Part shown: positions 36,150 to 47,932 of the stretch, piece after piece
How positions within the stretch are numbered: the stretch's first letter is position 1
Layout of the letters: every line of letters begins with the position of its first letter
Origin: Flammulina velutipes
Taxonomy: Eukaryota > Basidiomycota > Agaricomycetes > Agaricales > Physalacriaceae
Direction: 5' to 3'
NCBI GenBank assembly: GCA_011800155.1
Contig: CM022374.1
Coordinates: 2,790,001-2,854,000 of the forward strand
Length of the DNA stretch: 64,000 nt
Notes under the pieces: generated by a model
Seen by the model: the letters and a program-made list of their open reading frames with translations, nothing else
Database searches by the model: none
What the model was told of the DNA's origin: nothing
Position numbers and translations under genes: made by a program

Positions 36150-37856
36150 TCATGTCGACGTGATCTCCCGCGCAGGTTTGCTCGACGCCTCTAGAGCACT
36201 ACTCCTTCGAAAGTTTGAAGGTATCCCGCCCGGAAGGCCAGGGGCAAGTATCATGACGCGCTGCTCGAACGCCGGCACATAAACGTTTTCCATGGGCGCG
36301 ACAACGACAGTCGGCCTGAGGTTCTCGACGTAAGAGTGATAGTCCACGACAATGAAAGTGGTATCCTTGTCTCCATCATCCTCGTAGGATTTAAGTATAG
36401 ATCTGAACTCGGTGTCGCTATGCAGTAGGTAGTCCGTCCAGCTATGAATCCACCTGTTGTCGAGCGAAGAAAGCATGCTGAGATAGTATAACGGGCGTCG
36501 GCGTGAGCCCAGGGTATCGGCGGAGTGTGGCTCGAAGTCTTTGTGAAATTCCCAATCTTCATGCTGGCAAGACTTGCTGCAGTATACGGACTGCCTGCAT
36601 GTGCACAGTTTACGTCGCGGGACTGGAAGAAAGCACTACCGAAGGAGTTCAGGATATCAATGAGACATTGTGGAAAGAGAACGCACTCCGCAGTTGCTGC
36701 ACGATGACAGGCAATGCTTATGGGGCCTAAGAGCGCGTAGAGCGGCTTGGTCATCTTTGAGCTTCCGGAAGCTCTTGGTCAATGGGCTGTATGGGTGTAA
36801 AAGTTTCTCCACGTCGGTTCGCGCGATGGAAGCGAGCTCGTGGCGGATGAAAACCTGTATCGTCGGCCACATAAGGAACGGTTGAAGGGCATCCATGATA
36901 TTTACAAGCTTCTCGTAGCTCTCTGCGCTCTCCAGTTCGGCCTGAAAGTAGATCTGGGTGTTTAGAAGGGCGTGGATGACATGTCCTTTCATTGCGCCTG
37001 CAGCCCAAGAATATCCATGCTTTTGGAGATTTTTGATATTCTGTAGGGTGAGGTCGATGGCGAGGGATCGGTCGGATGTACCAACAATGAACTCTGCTCG
37101 GCGAGAGGAAAGTTGTCGGAGGAGGCGCGCCGTGTAGAAGGCGATGCCACTGCAGCTGATGTCATTGTTAAGCGCCATGCGCGTGAATATGGCCAGCGCA
37201 TGGGCTGATTCAAGATGGACGGCAGGAAAAGTCAATGCCATGTGAGATTCGGCTAAGGCGCTGGAAACTTCGTATGAGGGTATATCCCTAGTCATAGCCA
37301 GACGAACGGCTTGGTAGTAAGAGCTATTTTCGGTAGCTTGTAGGGTGGTGTTCGTGAGAAAGTAGGCGTAAGTGAGCGTTGGAAGTCTGGATGTGCACAT
37401 GCACCGGAACCACAAGCGGGTGAGGAGGTTGAGGAATTTTTCGACGGGTTTGGGGTTTCGCGATTTTTTGGATAGGTGTGATTGGAGGTGAGGGCTAGCA
37501 GATGCGATGATGCGGTCGACCAATTCGGTTAGCTCCAAATCGCGTTCCAGTGTGGGGTTGGCTTCCAGAACGCGCGTCCGATGGATAAAGCGAGTGCACC
37601 ACTTTCTGGAGAGGGTCCAGAGGTCAGGAAAGATGGTGGTAAGGAATTGGGGATGATCTGTGACTCTGGGCTCGTTGAAGCCAGCTGCGACCATCCCAAA
37701 GCATGACACGATAATGAGGGCCGCCGGACTGGATGCCCAATCGTCGGAGTCCATATCATCTGCGTGCTCCAGTGACAATAAGAGGACGATAGTAGACTGA
37801 ACGTCAAAAAGGGAGAGTTCTTTGCGAGTTATACGTTCTTCTAGATCATGCACTGC
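36150..37856 (-). CDS. MYND zinc-finger domain protein (5' end unresolved)
   Basis: A long minus-strand frame begins at about 37856 just after an acceptor (TCTGCAG) with VHDLEERITRKELSLFDV. It continues as an alpha-helical protein of about 390 aa (ALIIVSCFGMVAAGFNEPRV; IIASASPHLQSHL; WPTIQVFIRHELASIAR) and ends in RPHKHCLSSCSNCGV. A weak GTTCTC donor and a CTTCCAG acceptor then bring in CTCRQSVYCSKSCQHEDW, the second half of a MYND finger. A C-terminal module follows (DNRWIHSWTDYLLHS; TFIVVDYHSYVENLRP; RVMILAPGLP), ending REITST. MYND fingers mediate protein contacts, and such genes are greatly expanded in Agaricomycetes. N-terminal exons probably lie between 37900 and 38300 (for example DFATTRNTIHWKLHNML at about 37920-38005), but no join keeping frame was found. 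Confidence 0.75.
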
Positions 37857-39131
37857 AGAGATAGAACCAGTCAGAGCTTTCCTCTAGGACATTGTTGAGT
37901 TTTTTGCGGTGAAATTACGGAGTGGCGCACCTTCAAGGCCTCTACATCAGGGGCAAGCATGTTGTGAAGCTTCCAGTGGATTGTATTGCGCGTGGTCGCG
38001 AAGTCTCCTTCTCCTTATAGCGCTGGCAGAGACGGAATCGCATTGAAACATGATGAGAGTGCAAGACCGGTTGCTCGCCGGCAAAATTTGTCTGATTTGC
38101 ATTGAAGGCAGCGTACACGAGCTCCAGAAGTTGCGCTACGAGCCAGGACGAGCGGTGGGTTGAGGTGAAGCAAAGGGTCGAGTTGGGAATTATGGTCAGG
38201 ATGTTGGTCAAAGGACAAGTGCAATTATCGGCAGTTGCCGGACATCTCTCGAAGAACGACGACGATGCTCGCACCGGTGACTTACTGAACGCGTTCACAG
38301 CTCATCCATTCTTTGTTTTTAAAACATTCAGGCTTGACGGGGACGTGCTTCTCACACGAATATACGACTGGTCCAACGCTCTTACTATCCTCATCATCTA
38401 CTTTATGGGACAGATACAGGCGTGTGTCTATGTTCTTGCGCGCTCGGACGAACGGTCGAATCAGATGATGACTAGGCTAGACTGTTAACTACACCTTGAG
38501 TAGCCTTTCTACGGAGCAATCTCTCTGAGGCCATCTTCCCTTTCAACCTTTTGCCGGACAGTGCAAGAGCGACTACGAAAGGCTGGAGCACTGGTAGAAC
38601 CTCATGACGTCTGGCACTATATTGAATGCTGGCCGTATGGGTAGGTATGAGTGGCCAAGGAGATTGATGTTACCGGCGGATGGATCGTGACCGACATCGT
38701 CGTTGTTCGTCTCAAGGTGGGGATCAACAATTCACTGTGTAATAGGAAATAGTTGGCTAGGCGAAGGCAGCTGCAAGCAATGAAGACGATAGGTAGGTGT
38801 ATAATTTTATTTTTGTGTCAAACCCGATTGACATGTTTATAGCGTGGCTGCAAGGCTGAAACAAGGAGTAGGAAATCTCATGATACAAGACGAATAACAA
38901 TCGTGAATGTATCGTTATGGTTAGGCTCCTGTATCCACGACCTTCAGCCTCCGCGTTGCAGCCTGTTGCAACTTTCGGCGAATCGTTCATTGGTCCCGAT
39001 CGGCGACGTTTCACCTTGGTGAATGAATCATTCACGCAGGTTATTGGGATTGCCATGAAGTGGATAAATAGCCGCTTAGCTACAAGTGTCCACCGAGAAA
39101 CGAGCTGGTCTCTGCTTCCCATTTATCCTCC
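37857..39131. other. Unresolved region: MYND 5' exons and unassigned sequence
   Basis: Minus-strand fragments at 37920-38300 look coding in more than one frame and probably belong to the MYND gene. From 38300 to 39131 only short frames without domains are present. Confidence 0.4.
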
Positions 39132-40069
39132 ATGTTCGCGCTCTATGTTTCCTTCCTCTTTTTCTTCGTGAGTTTTGGATCAACAAATGCAATCCCCATG
39201 TATGTCTTTCTCCTTTCTCTCCACCATATTTTATTAATGCCGGCTCTTCCAGTCCCGATCCCGAAGCGTTGGCGGCCTCGGAAGTTGAAGAAAAAAAATT
39301 CAATAATGGGAGCACCTTCAAAGTCCAGATGCTGCCGCCGGAACAGCAGAACAACGAGATGCCAATAGGTTCAGATGGAGATATGTACAAGTTCGTGGAG
39401 GGGTTCGAGGGAAAGCCTGCATTCCTCAAGATCATGACCAGTGAGGGTGATGAATTAGGAGAAGCGGTTAAGAGGGAAAATGAATATGGCACAAGGGTGT
39501 GTGGTAGATGACTTTGCTCTGGCGGCGTTGAGCTGATGATAATTCCTGTAGGTCGGGCAAGTTTTTCACATGGAGGAACAGATTCAGGGTGCGAAGAAGA
39601 CATATTATCTTGTCCTACGGGATGTCCGCAAGAGCGTAGACGGACGTTCTCCTGATCTTGACAGTATCGTGGAATGGTATAAAAATGAAGCAATGCAAAT
39701 AGAGAACAGGCTTCCACAACTGTGTGCACTGGCGCTGGATGGGCTGATGGAACTTGCTGAGACGCATGGGTTACTGTGAGCTCTATCTACGACTTTTGTG
39801 ACTCGACGAGATTCAACGTTGGTAGGTACGGGAATTTGCGCTTCGCCAATACATTTACGGACAAGGACTTCACTAAAATTGTCTTTACGGGATGGGCGCC
39901 AGAGAACAAGGAATACAAAGGGGTTGTGAAGGCTGGTGAGGGAGGGCATACTTTGGACAAATACAGACAGGACTTAAAACCCCTTGTTTCAGAGAGCTAT
40001 AGCATGGAGAACTTGAGGATGGCGGTGCAAAGGTATGGGATAGAATACCGCAAGGTTCCTAGGATTTAG
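39132..40069 (+). CDS. Secreted protein of unknown family, copy A
   Basis: ATG 39132 opens a clear signal peptide (MFALYVSFLFFFVSFGSTNA). After intron 1 (AT|GTATGT...TTCCAG) the mature part reads IPDPEALAASEVEEKKFNNG, then a TR|VGQVFHMEEQ junction. A fourth exon starts at a GTTGGTAG acceptor, giving AETHGLLYGNLRFANTFTDK. This lines up without a gap with HGLLFQNLHILNAYTDK of copy B at 42491. It ends YRKVPRI at 40069. Shared landmarks with copy B are FTGWAPE/FPDWAPM and NLRMAVQRYG/NLKFTLDNYG. No Pfam family was recognised and there is no catalytic signature. It lacks the acidic tail of copies B and C. Confidence 0.75.
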
Positions 40070-40342
40070 CAGCCATTTATTGTAACGAGCATCTATCACT
40101 TATCTAGATGTATACAAAATAGAACTACGATCAATAGCCGGTCGGCGATGGCGCTAGGCTCTGAGTAAAAATAGGAAGAGTAGGTGACACTTCCGCGGCC
40201 ACTTTACAAGTTAATCAACGCCACATCTTATTTTCTGTAGCTGTGTAGTGTAGTGATCGCACACATGCCCCTAAACTAAGCCATCCGAGTTCTTTTTCTC
40301 CTATTGCAACTATATCTTTTTACCGTCACCGCCATTGTCAAA

Positions 40343-40564
40343 ATGAGCTCACACGTACTACCTCCTGGAGCTCTTCACCACCGAAAATTAACAGATGAGG
40401 AGAAGCAATTCTTCAACTTCACGATAACTTTTGTCGCTATTTGTTACATCGCCATCTCTATTATGAAACTCTGCTTCCAGTTGGCGGCTCTGGGAGAGAT
40501 TGCTCCCGACAACTCTGAATTGAGAAATGCTGAGACGGCCATCGTTGACTTGTTCATGTTATGA
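40343..40564 (+). CDS. Small single-pass membrane protein, hypothetical
   Basis: A 73-codon frame starting MSSHVLPPGALHHRKLTDEE with one strongly hydrophobic helix (FTITFVAICYIAISIMKLCF) and an acidic C terminus ending VDLFML. An upstream in-frame ATG at 40304 is less likely to be used. No homologue was recognised, and the size makes it uncertain. Confidence 0.4.
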   Translation: MSSHVLPPGALHHRKLTDEEKQFFNFTITFVAICYIAISIMKLCFQLAALGEIAPDNSELRNAETAIVDLFML

Positions 40565-42490
40565 GTGGGCAATTATACTTCTATTTAAATATTGTGTTGT
40601 GTATAAGAAGTATGGCGTACGCGCCCCTCGACCAGCGCACAGGGCGAGAAAACAGTGAACGTACATCACGTGGTCGTGATAGCCAAAGTCAAAGGCGGAA
40701 CATTCCTTGGCTTATAACCACCACCATCTGGGTGCCCTTCTTCTCCTCCTGAATGTCGAAGCCATGGACTTCAACAGTTTTGATACAAAGCACGTATACC
40801 CCACGAAGGCACCTCAACAGGCCTTTTCAGCTTCAATTTCAGCCTGGCCAGTCATCGTCGACCCATCGAATGAGCAGGACTCGTCAACAAGGACACGACA
40901 ACCGCATCCGACATGTTCGTACGGATATGTAGACGCTCAAGCAGCACTTTTCTATGCCATGTCCGCATTCGTCTACAAGAGGTGATTTTATGAGCGGTGA
41001 GCATTATTTTTTGGGACCTACATTCTAGTCCTCATTATCCTCACAGAAAAGGAGAACGACTCTTGGGACCAGCAAATGTCCACGATCTTCCCACATCCCT
41101 GTAATTCCAGCTGGGCGATGCGCCTTTCTATGCCGCGGATTCCATCCCGACTTGATGGGCAACACCAGACGACGCAGAGACGACGTTTAGACGCTGGTCG
41201 GAAGGAGGAGAGCGAGACCAAGGACGTCAATGGGAAATGAGCGAAGCGAAGGCTCAGTTGGTGAAGAAGGTACGTCGTAGTTTTCCCCGCCAACGCATAC
41301 ATTGACACCGAACGCAGAGAGGGTAACAATCAGACCACTCTGTGCTGGCTCAACAGAACACATACTTGTCCTGGAATCCAAGAACAACTATCAGGCCCGT
41401 CTGAGACCACCAAGGTCGTCTACCACCAGCTGGATCCTGGCGTCTCTATCGCGGTTGGGCACCGCACAGATCCTATCTGCCACAGTGTCGGACGATATCA
41501 CCGACGCAAAAGTCTGCACTTATTCGAAACGGCGTGGATATAGAAAGGCTAGCTGTCCTAGTGCATCTAGCCATAAGTTTGGGCGTAGGAAGTTGGATCG
41601 TCAGTGTACGTCTATCACCACTTTTGCAGTGACCTGCTTACCCATACCACTCGTAGTCGCCACGGAAGACCACAAGCGTTCAGACCCTGTAGCACTCGAC
41701 ACGCATCAAGTAGCTCCCAAGGACATCGCTACTGACCGGTATGACTGCGACTTGGATAGTGTCGACGAACCGGATTCTTCCCCTGCCCATATTCTCGAAA
41801 TGAAGGAGCTTGCCCAACATCTCTGCAGAATCGATTACTGCTAACAGGAAGAGCGGTATTTTTTGAGAAGCAGCCTATCCAACGTCAGTGCCTGTTTCCT
41901 TCTCGCGTGTCATTACGAGCTAACAAATTACAGGTGGATGGCGTTGGTGCGCTTCATCTAGTTTGATACGATCACTTGCGCGAAGCTGAGATCGACCTAC
42001 GACGATGCTAATGAAGCATATACCAGGTTCTCCGAGACAAGGTGTTCGCCCAAGCCGACGTCTCGATTTGCTCATCAGGTGCCGTTTCCCATGGGCTAAC
42101 GCCCACTTTCTGTGCTGATGTACACAAGTTCAGTATCAATCAGCGCTGGAGAGATCAAAGACCAACTCACTGTCAATATGACCGATCCTGTTGTTAGCCT
42201 CAATCGTGGTTGCTCGGCGCATTTACAACGATAACCTCTTCCGGTGGTTGAGTACTTCCCTTGACGATTGTCGTGCCACGTAGCCTCTGATCAGTGATTC
42301 TAGATACTACGTAGGCGCAACGAATCATCTCCGCCAGTGATTTACAGCGCAACAGTCTCTCAATCACCGCTTGTTACTGGATCGTCGTCGTCGTCTTGGT
42401 ACAAGAAGTTATGGCCGGGAATCACACTACATAAGTATCCGGATTCCAGATATCGCTCAACTGTTCCACGAGCCGGCCTCGTCATCCAAA
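40565..42490. other. Unassigned sequence with open frames but no recognised gene
   Basis: A 180-codon plus frame (41302-41844) has ordinary composition but no domain, and a second frame in the same stretch is also partly open, typical of GC-balanced non-coding or decayed coding DNA. No coherent splice model was found. Confidence 0.4.
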
Positions 42491-43602
42491 ATGCTGTCCC
42501 GGACCATTGTCATCGCCTCATTCTCCGTTTTCTTCCAGATCCATGCGATATCCGCATTGTCCATGTAAGTTTTACAACCATCCCCAACCTCTCATTCTGA
42601 ATGCCGCAGCGCCACACGTGGGCAAGAATCTGTCATCGATGTTAAAGTTGACGGAGAAAACTTGAAGTGCGACCCGCTCCCCCAGAGTATATTCGCCCAG
42701 AACAGTGCGAGGACCAGTATGTGCTATCTAGTCGAACCCTTCAAGGGTGCGCGCGGGATCCTCAAATCCGTCGAAAAGCAGGGTATACCCGAGGTTCTAG
42801 GATTAGAGGCGGATTACACGAAAATGGTACGTGTTGCTTTCGATCCGAGCATAAACCAAACAATGACATGCCCTATAGGTTGGCCAATATCTGTACCACA
42901 GTTTCGATGACGACAAAGACTTCTTCAGATTGGTCGTCAAGGACCCTCGAACGGGTTTTCTGAATCCTAACCGGAACGCCACAACCGCTCCCGAAAGAAA
43001 ATTCTTCCACGACTGGTACCTCACAGACACAAGTATGGATCTCACGAAATCTCTGGATAAATTGAGGAAGAGCATGTATGAACAAGCGATATATCACGCT
43101 GAGAAGCATGGACTGCTGTGAGCGCCTTTTTACATGGATGTGAATAACCGACCATTAATTCTACTGGTACCAGCTTTCAAAATCTACACATCCTTAACGC
43201 CTACACGGACAAGGCCTTGGACGACACAGTCTTCCCAGACTGGGCGCCCATGTCCAGCCCCAAGATTTACGCTGTTGTACCGCTACCCAAAGATCCCATC
43301 AAGAAGAAGGAACGAATGGAGAGATTCAAGGAAGACCTGGATTACATCCTACCAAGAACTATTGGCATCGATAACCTGAAATTTACCTTGGACAATTACG
43401 GCCAGGCGCTTCGTGCGTAAGTTATTGTGGATTAGAGTAGATTGAGGCGAGACTGACTATGTTGAACAGAGCAGACAAGTTAGCATGGGAAGCCGTATGG
43501 AAGGATGCGGCGGGTAAGGCAGGGCATCCTGAGGAGGAACAGGCAAATCCTAACTATGAGTCTGACACTTATGACGGTGATGATGAGGATGATTCAGATT
43601 AG
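42491..43602 (+). CDS. Secreted protein of unknown family with acidic tail, copy B
   Basis: The signal peptide MLSRTIVIASFSVFFQIHAI is followed, after intron 1 (CCAT|GTAAGT...CCGCAG), by ATRGQESVIDVKVDGENLKC and a body with SMCYLVEPFKGARGILKSVE, VGQYLYHSFDDDKDFFRLVV and KLRKSMYEQAIYHAEKHGLL. The GTGAGC intron after HGLL leads to FQNLHILNAYTDKALDDTVF then PDWAPMSSPKIYAVVPLPKD. A last intron (GC|GTAAGT...AACAG) leads to ADKLAWEAVWKD and an Asp/Glu-rich end (DGDDEDDSD), stop 43600-43602. All junctions keep frame. It is related to copy A, and its 3' half is nearly identical to copy C at 61.8 kb. Function is unknown; likely extracellular. Confidence 0.82.
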
Positions 43603-44325
43603 CAAGCCGATGTTGACAGATAAGTCTTACTCTAGTAGCTATTCCTGAGAATATAATTCGCGTCTCCATCTTATGCAGTTTGATTCGATTCGGACTGCGC
43701 CACAGTTTATCATGCATTACCCAGGACCCTTTAATACTTACTAGCGGGGTGGCCCATGTATACACGAGCAGATATAAAATCATGTACGTTACTTTTGAAA
43801 ACGCTCTGCCGCACCCATCTACGATGGGTGCTCTCGAGCCCCGTGTTAATGCATATGGCGAGCTCACTGAACAATGAGCTTGAGAACTATACCTTTGAGC
43901 ACAGCCACATGCTTGGGCACGATCCGTCTCGTCGTTGTATGACATTAGGTCAATGCTTTCTCTCTCCTTGTTTTCGTAGACATAATCCTCTGTTTCCCCC
44001 GGAGCATATCCCGTTTATTTTTTCGGCGACATATCAGCAGGAAAACTTTGTACTGCTTGCGTTCAGCTATACAGCTTTTTTCGAGTTTAAAGGGTCCTGT
44101 CAGGGTCAAGTATCCCTTTAATATATAGGATTTCGCCATAACGGAAAACTTCGTGGTTCGATAAGGGGAGGGCTCGGACGGGAACAGACCCTCCCCTCCA
44201 CCTCTCTACATGACTCCTCATGACACAGTCTGATATACTTATATCGACAGCAACATCCCAAGCAAGAGGTACGATCAAGTACAACAAACAACATGAATGC
44301 AAGTACAACAATACGACAAATAAAC
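43603..44325. other. Convergent intergenic region, duplicated at 62.35-62.81 kb
   Basis: Includes TTACTCTAGTAGCTAT and GATTCGGACTGCGCCACA, both shared with the region after copy C, showing that the duplication extends through the spacer. The minus-strand word TGTGGCGCA is conserved in both copies (43697 and 62432). Confidence 0.7.
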
Positions 44326-47300
44326 TTATGAAGACGCCGAAGCAGGCGGACTCGAGACACCCCCACCGCGCTGCATGAATCCGCGAGGCGCAAATGCCCT
44401 CCCCCGTCCCCCACGCCCCCGATCTACGAATCCATTCCCTCGTCCCCTTCCGCGGTCAACGAACCCATTCCCCCTTGCGTGTTCAGCAAACCCACTCCCC
44501 CTCCCACGTTCGACGAACCCGTTCCCTCGCCCCCGCTCAACGAACCCACTCCCACTCCCAATCCCTCGTCCCCGTCCCCGTTCATCAAACCCCATTCCCA
44601 CGTCCCCTCGCCCCACCCCTCGGCATGATACTAACCTGCGGTGTAGCCTGCTGATGTTGTGTCGGGGCTGGCTGCTTCGGTCTCCTACCAAACCGAAAAA
44701 AGTCAGAAAAACGAAGCAGACAAAGAAAATGTAAGAAAACCCACCCAACCGAAACGACAAACTGCCTCTCCGTCAAGTTCAACACCCCCTCCGGGTCCAT
44801 CACAGCCCCGCGGTACGGAGAACATAGTCCGCCGAGGGTAGTCCCAGCCATGAACGGAGCATCGAACAGCACAGACACAGAAGACGCAGCAGACCTCCCG
44901 ACACCCACTCCCACTCCCGGAGTTTCAGGCGCCCCGATCCCCACAACGATCCCCCTCGCACCCAATCCCCCACCCGCCGCCTCTTCAACACTCACAACAC
45001 GATCACCCAGCCCAAACCGCTGACCTCTCAGCCTCTCCCGCCCATGTCCAGGCAACAACACCGCCGCACGCGGGATACCTTTGACCATTGCTCGCTTCAC
45101 TTTACCTGCCCCCTTCGTCCCCATCGCCTCGAGCTTCTTTACTCCCTCTTTGCTCATCCGTTCCACACCCAGCGGAACCTCTTCCAGCGAACCGACCCCA
45201 ATCTCCTCTTTCAACCACTTTTTGATAGCTCGTACCGCTTCCGGTCCCCCCATCTCCTCCGCCTTGGGCATATCCCCTGCAGCCCGACCTGCGACATCGA
45301 AAACGACAGGATACGTGTCCTTGTACCGTCGACAAGCCTGTACTGCCTCCTCGCTAAACTCCCATCCGTTCGCTGCTTTCCTCGAATACCCCACTACCCG
45401 GATACCGCGAGCCTCAAACTTGAATGACAAGCCAACATTGACCTTGTCTCTCCCAGCGACGACCATGAACGCGCTCGTTACTCTCCCGAGAACACGTCCA
45501 CTGACTCCCACTCGCTGCGCAGCTTCCCAGCTAGGGTACCATCGACCTCCCTCTCCCTGTTCATCTACACGCACATCGGGCTCTGGCTCCCCAAACGCCA
45601 GGACGACGCTAACCTCGTTGCGTTCTTCATCAACCCCCTCTACTCTCCCGACGCCGCCATATCCATGCTCTCCCATAAAGAACACCCTCTTCCCGCCCAG
45701 CTCTTCCTTTACATCTACCGCTGCCCGTTCCACGAACCGCGAGTCCTCCTCAGACGGGCACGTGCGTACCACCATCTGTCCTGGAACATCGACCTCGCCA
45801 ACTGCGAACCGCTTGACCAGTCCGCCCGTTTCTGGAACACGCTCCATCCCGACGACGAGGCGCACATGTAGCATCCCCGATACGTCTCCGATAACCACTC
45901 CCCGCTTCTTTGAATACACCTCTTCGATGCGCTCCCCTCGTGCTCGCCACGCGACAGGGTTATGAGGTGTCCTCAGGACCTTGCTCGGTCCTCCAGCGAT
46001 AAGTTGAGTATGATCCCATCGACCACCCTCATCACTGACACCGACCACCCTTCCCTCGCGCAAGAATGGCCAATTGACCCATACCCGCCCGCCCAACGTC
46101 GTCTTGAGATCTCCGGCTGGCTCGTCCTTGATGAAAACGACGATACTGCGATTCCGGCTCTCGGTACCGTGGACATTGACGCCATGAACACCAAGTACAG
46201 CACTGTGCTTGAGCGTCTTCAACGACGGGAAGCCAGCGCGCATGACGGTATTGTCGATGGTCCTCCGTTTTGGCTTGCTGTCCTCGCCAAAGCCCCATCC
46301 GCTTCCAGCTCTGGGTGCCCATTCCTTCTCGACGCACCCATCTTTCGCCAGCGCGGGGAAGAAGCCTGGTAAGGGAGACGCGTAGAACCCGCCTTCTCCG
46401 ACAGCAAAGACACGACTGGTTCCCCTTGAATTCCTCTTGCGCTCCTCTTCGGTCAAGAAATGCTCGACACGGTGCATGGCAGCGCGCATGACGTTGACGT
46501 CGATAAAGGGGATCTTGACGACAGCCTCCCACTCTGCCTTTTTGCCATTCATGTCTTGTTCGAATTCTGCGGGATAGAAATGGCGAATGGAGGAGGTTGG
46601 CGAAGACATGAGTTCCTGTGGATAGTTAGTACAGGACGTAGCGCATATAGACAACGTACCCTGAAGCACGTTGGAACAAGTGTACCACTGGCGACGGGCA
46701 GTACCCCCATGAGCTGCTCGAACGGCTTGAATGGCTCGCCGAGGTCAAAGGTTAGCTCGAGCGAAGCAATATCAGTGAGATCTAGAAACATTAGATATGC
46801 GTAGCAGTAACAAGGAAAACTCACCTCCGACACGGGGGGCATAATGCCAGGTATAGAACCAACCCCAGCTGGGAACACCGCGGTAGTAGTAGTACATGAC
46901 CCACTGGAGGCCTTGGATGTATCCCTTGACGAGGTCGCGAACTTCGGATGGATCGCGGAAACCAAGCTTGTCGCGATAGTACTCTCTCCTCCACTCTGCC
47001 ATGGCAGCGTTGACCCTCCCTTCCTCCCTCTCCTCGAAGGTGCCTTCTGGCTGAACGGCGGCTCTGGCGTACTTGCGAAGAACACGCTCGATGGCCTCCT
47101 GACCCTCCTCCTCGCTCTCCGATTCACTCTCACTCTCACTCTCTGGGGGCTCGTCGGCATCCTCGTCAATGACGGCGGCAGCGATGGGCTCGACCGCAGC
47201 GCCGGGTACGCCTCTCGTCCTTGCTGGTTTCCTGATGACGAGATGGTTGACCTCGCCCTCCCATGCGTCCCATTCGGCGACCAACCCAAGGTCTGCGGTG

Positions 47301-47932
47301 AGTTCGCCGAGGAACTTGCGATCGCCCGCAGCAAAGTCGTTGACGAGGCTGATATGGTGCTCGGCGGACAAGACAAAGTCGTGGATCTTCTCAAAGATGA
47401 CGCGCTGGGCGGGAGTGACGGTCAGGCCGCCTTGTTTGACAGGGATGACGTCGTGTTTGCCGTTCAACCAGCCTACGTCGCCGCGCTCTCTCTCCCAGAC
47501 CTCTCTCTCCCACTCTCCCAGCTTTGCAAACACCGCCTGGAGACGCGGCAGGCGGATGGTGCCCGTCTCGTCTGTGAGATACGGGTCCTCGCCGTCGCCC
47601 ACTACTGCCTTGTATCCGTCAAAGATCCTCTCGAGCGCCTGGTCGTGGATGTGCAGGTCCGGCAAATGCGGCAAAAAGTCGTTGCCTACGAACATGCAGA
47701 GCAGCACGAGGTCGTTGATGAGACGCTCCCAAACTCGAGCTCGAGGTACTCCCGTAGGAGCTAGAACGGCGCGTCGATTTCTTACACGCAGTATATTAGC
47801 ATATACATGTACTCGATGTATGCCACGCACCGTATCCAAATATATGCGGACGTTCCACTTCATCCTAATCCGGACGACGGGTCTGCGACGCGTCGATGTA
47901 GGAGATGAAAAGATAAGCTGATCTGATGACAT
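44326..47932 (-). pseudogene. XRN1: 5'-3' exoribonuclease Xrn1-like gene, catalytic head missing (copy 1)
   Basis: From about 47765 downward the minus strand encodes the second half of the Xrn1 nuclease region and the C-terminal domains: LLREYLELEF, then LLCMFVGNDFLPHLPDLHIH, YYRDKLGF, YIQGLQWVMYYYYRGVPSWG then WFYTWHYAP, HFYPAEFEQDMNGKKAEWEA and the later KOW/SH3-like regions. The first ~250 residues of a normal Xrn1, which hold most of the catalytic acidic cluster, are absent; only a short unrelated start (MSSDQLIFSSPTSTRRR from 47932) could precede it. Between LEFG and ERLINDLVLLC the frame changes and a short linker is lost. An extra C in CCCC near 44590 shifts the RGG tail and creates an early TGA at 44585. 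In an intact enzyme, Xrn1 degrades decapped mRNA in the cytoplasm. This copy cannot do so as read. Confidence 0.85.
44340..44600 (-). repeat. RGG/GFVERGRG-coding repeat in the Xrn1 copy 1 tail
   Basis: About ten copies of a roughly 21-30 bp unit encode GFVERGRG/RGNGFVDRGRG. RGG tracts bind RNA and proteins. The same array, with different unit number, lies at 62.83-63.10 kb. Confidence 0.8.

Noticed and set aside
39086..39511. Single long plus frame starting at 39086 instead of the spliced secreted gene
   Set aside because: The spliced model gives a clean signal peptide and aligns with copy B; the unspliced frame reads through intron 1.
45081..45965. 294-codon plus-strand frame opposite Xrn1
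   Set aside because: Shadow of the minus-strand Xrn1 codons; Pro/Ser/Thr-rich, as expected for the antisense of Gly/Arg/Val-rich coding sequence.
46844..47764. 306-codon plus-strand frame
   Set aside because: Antisense shadow of the Xrn1 nuclease segment, which has clear family motifs on the minus strand.
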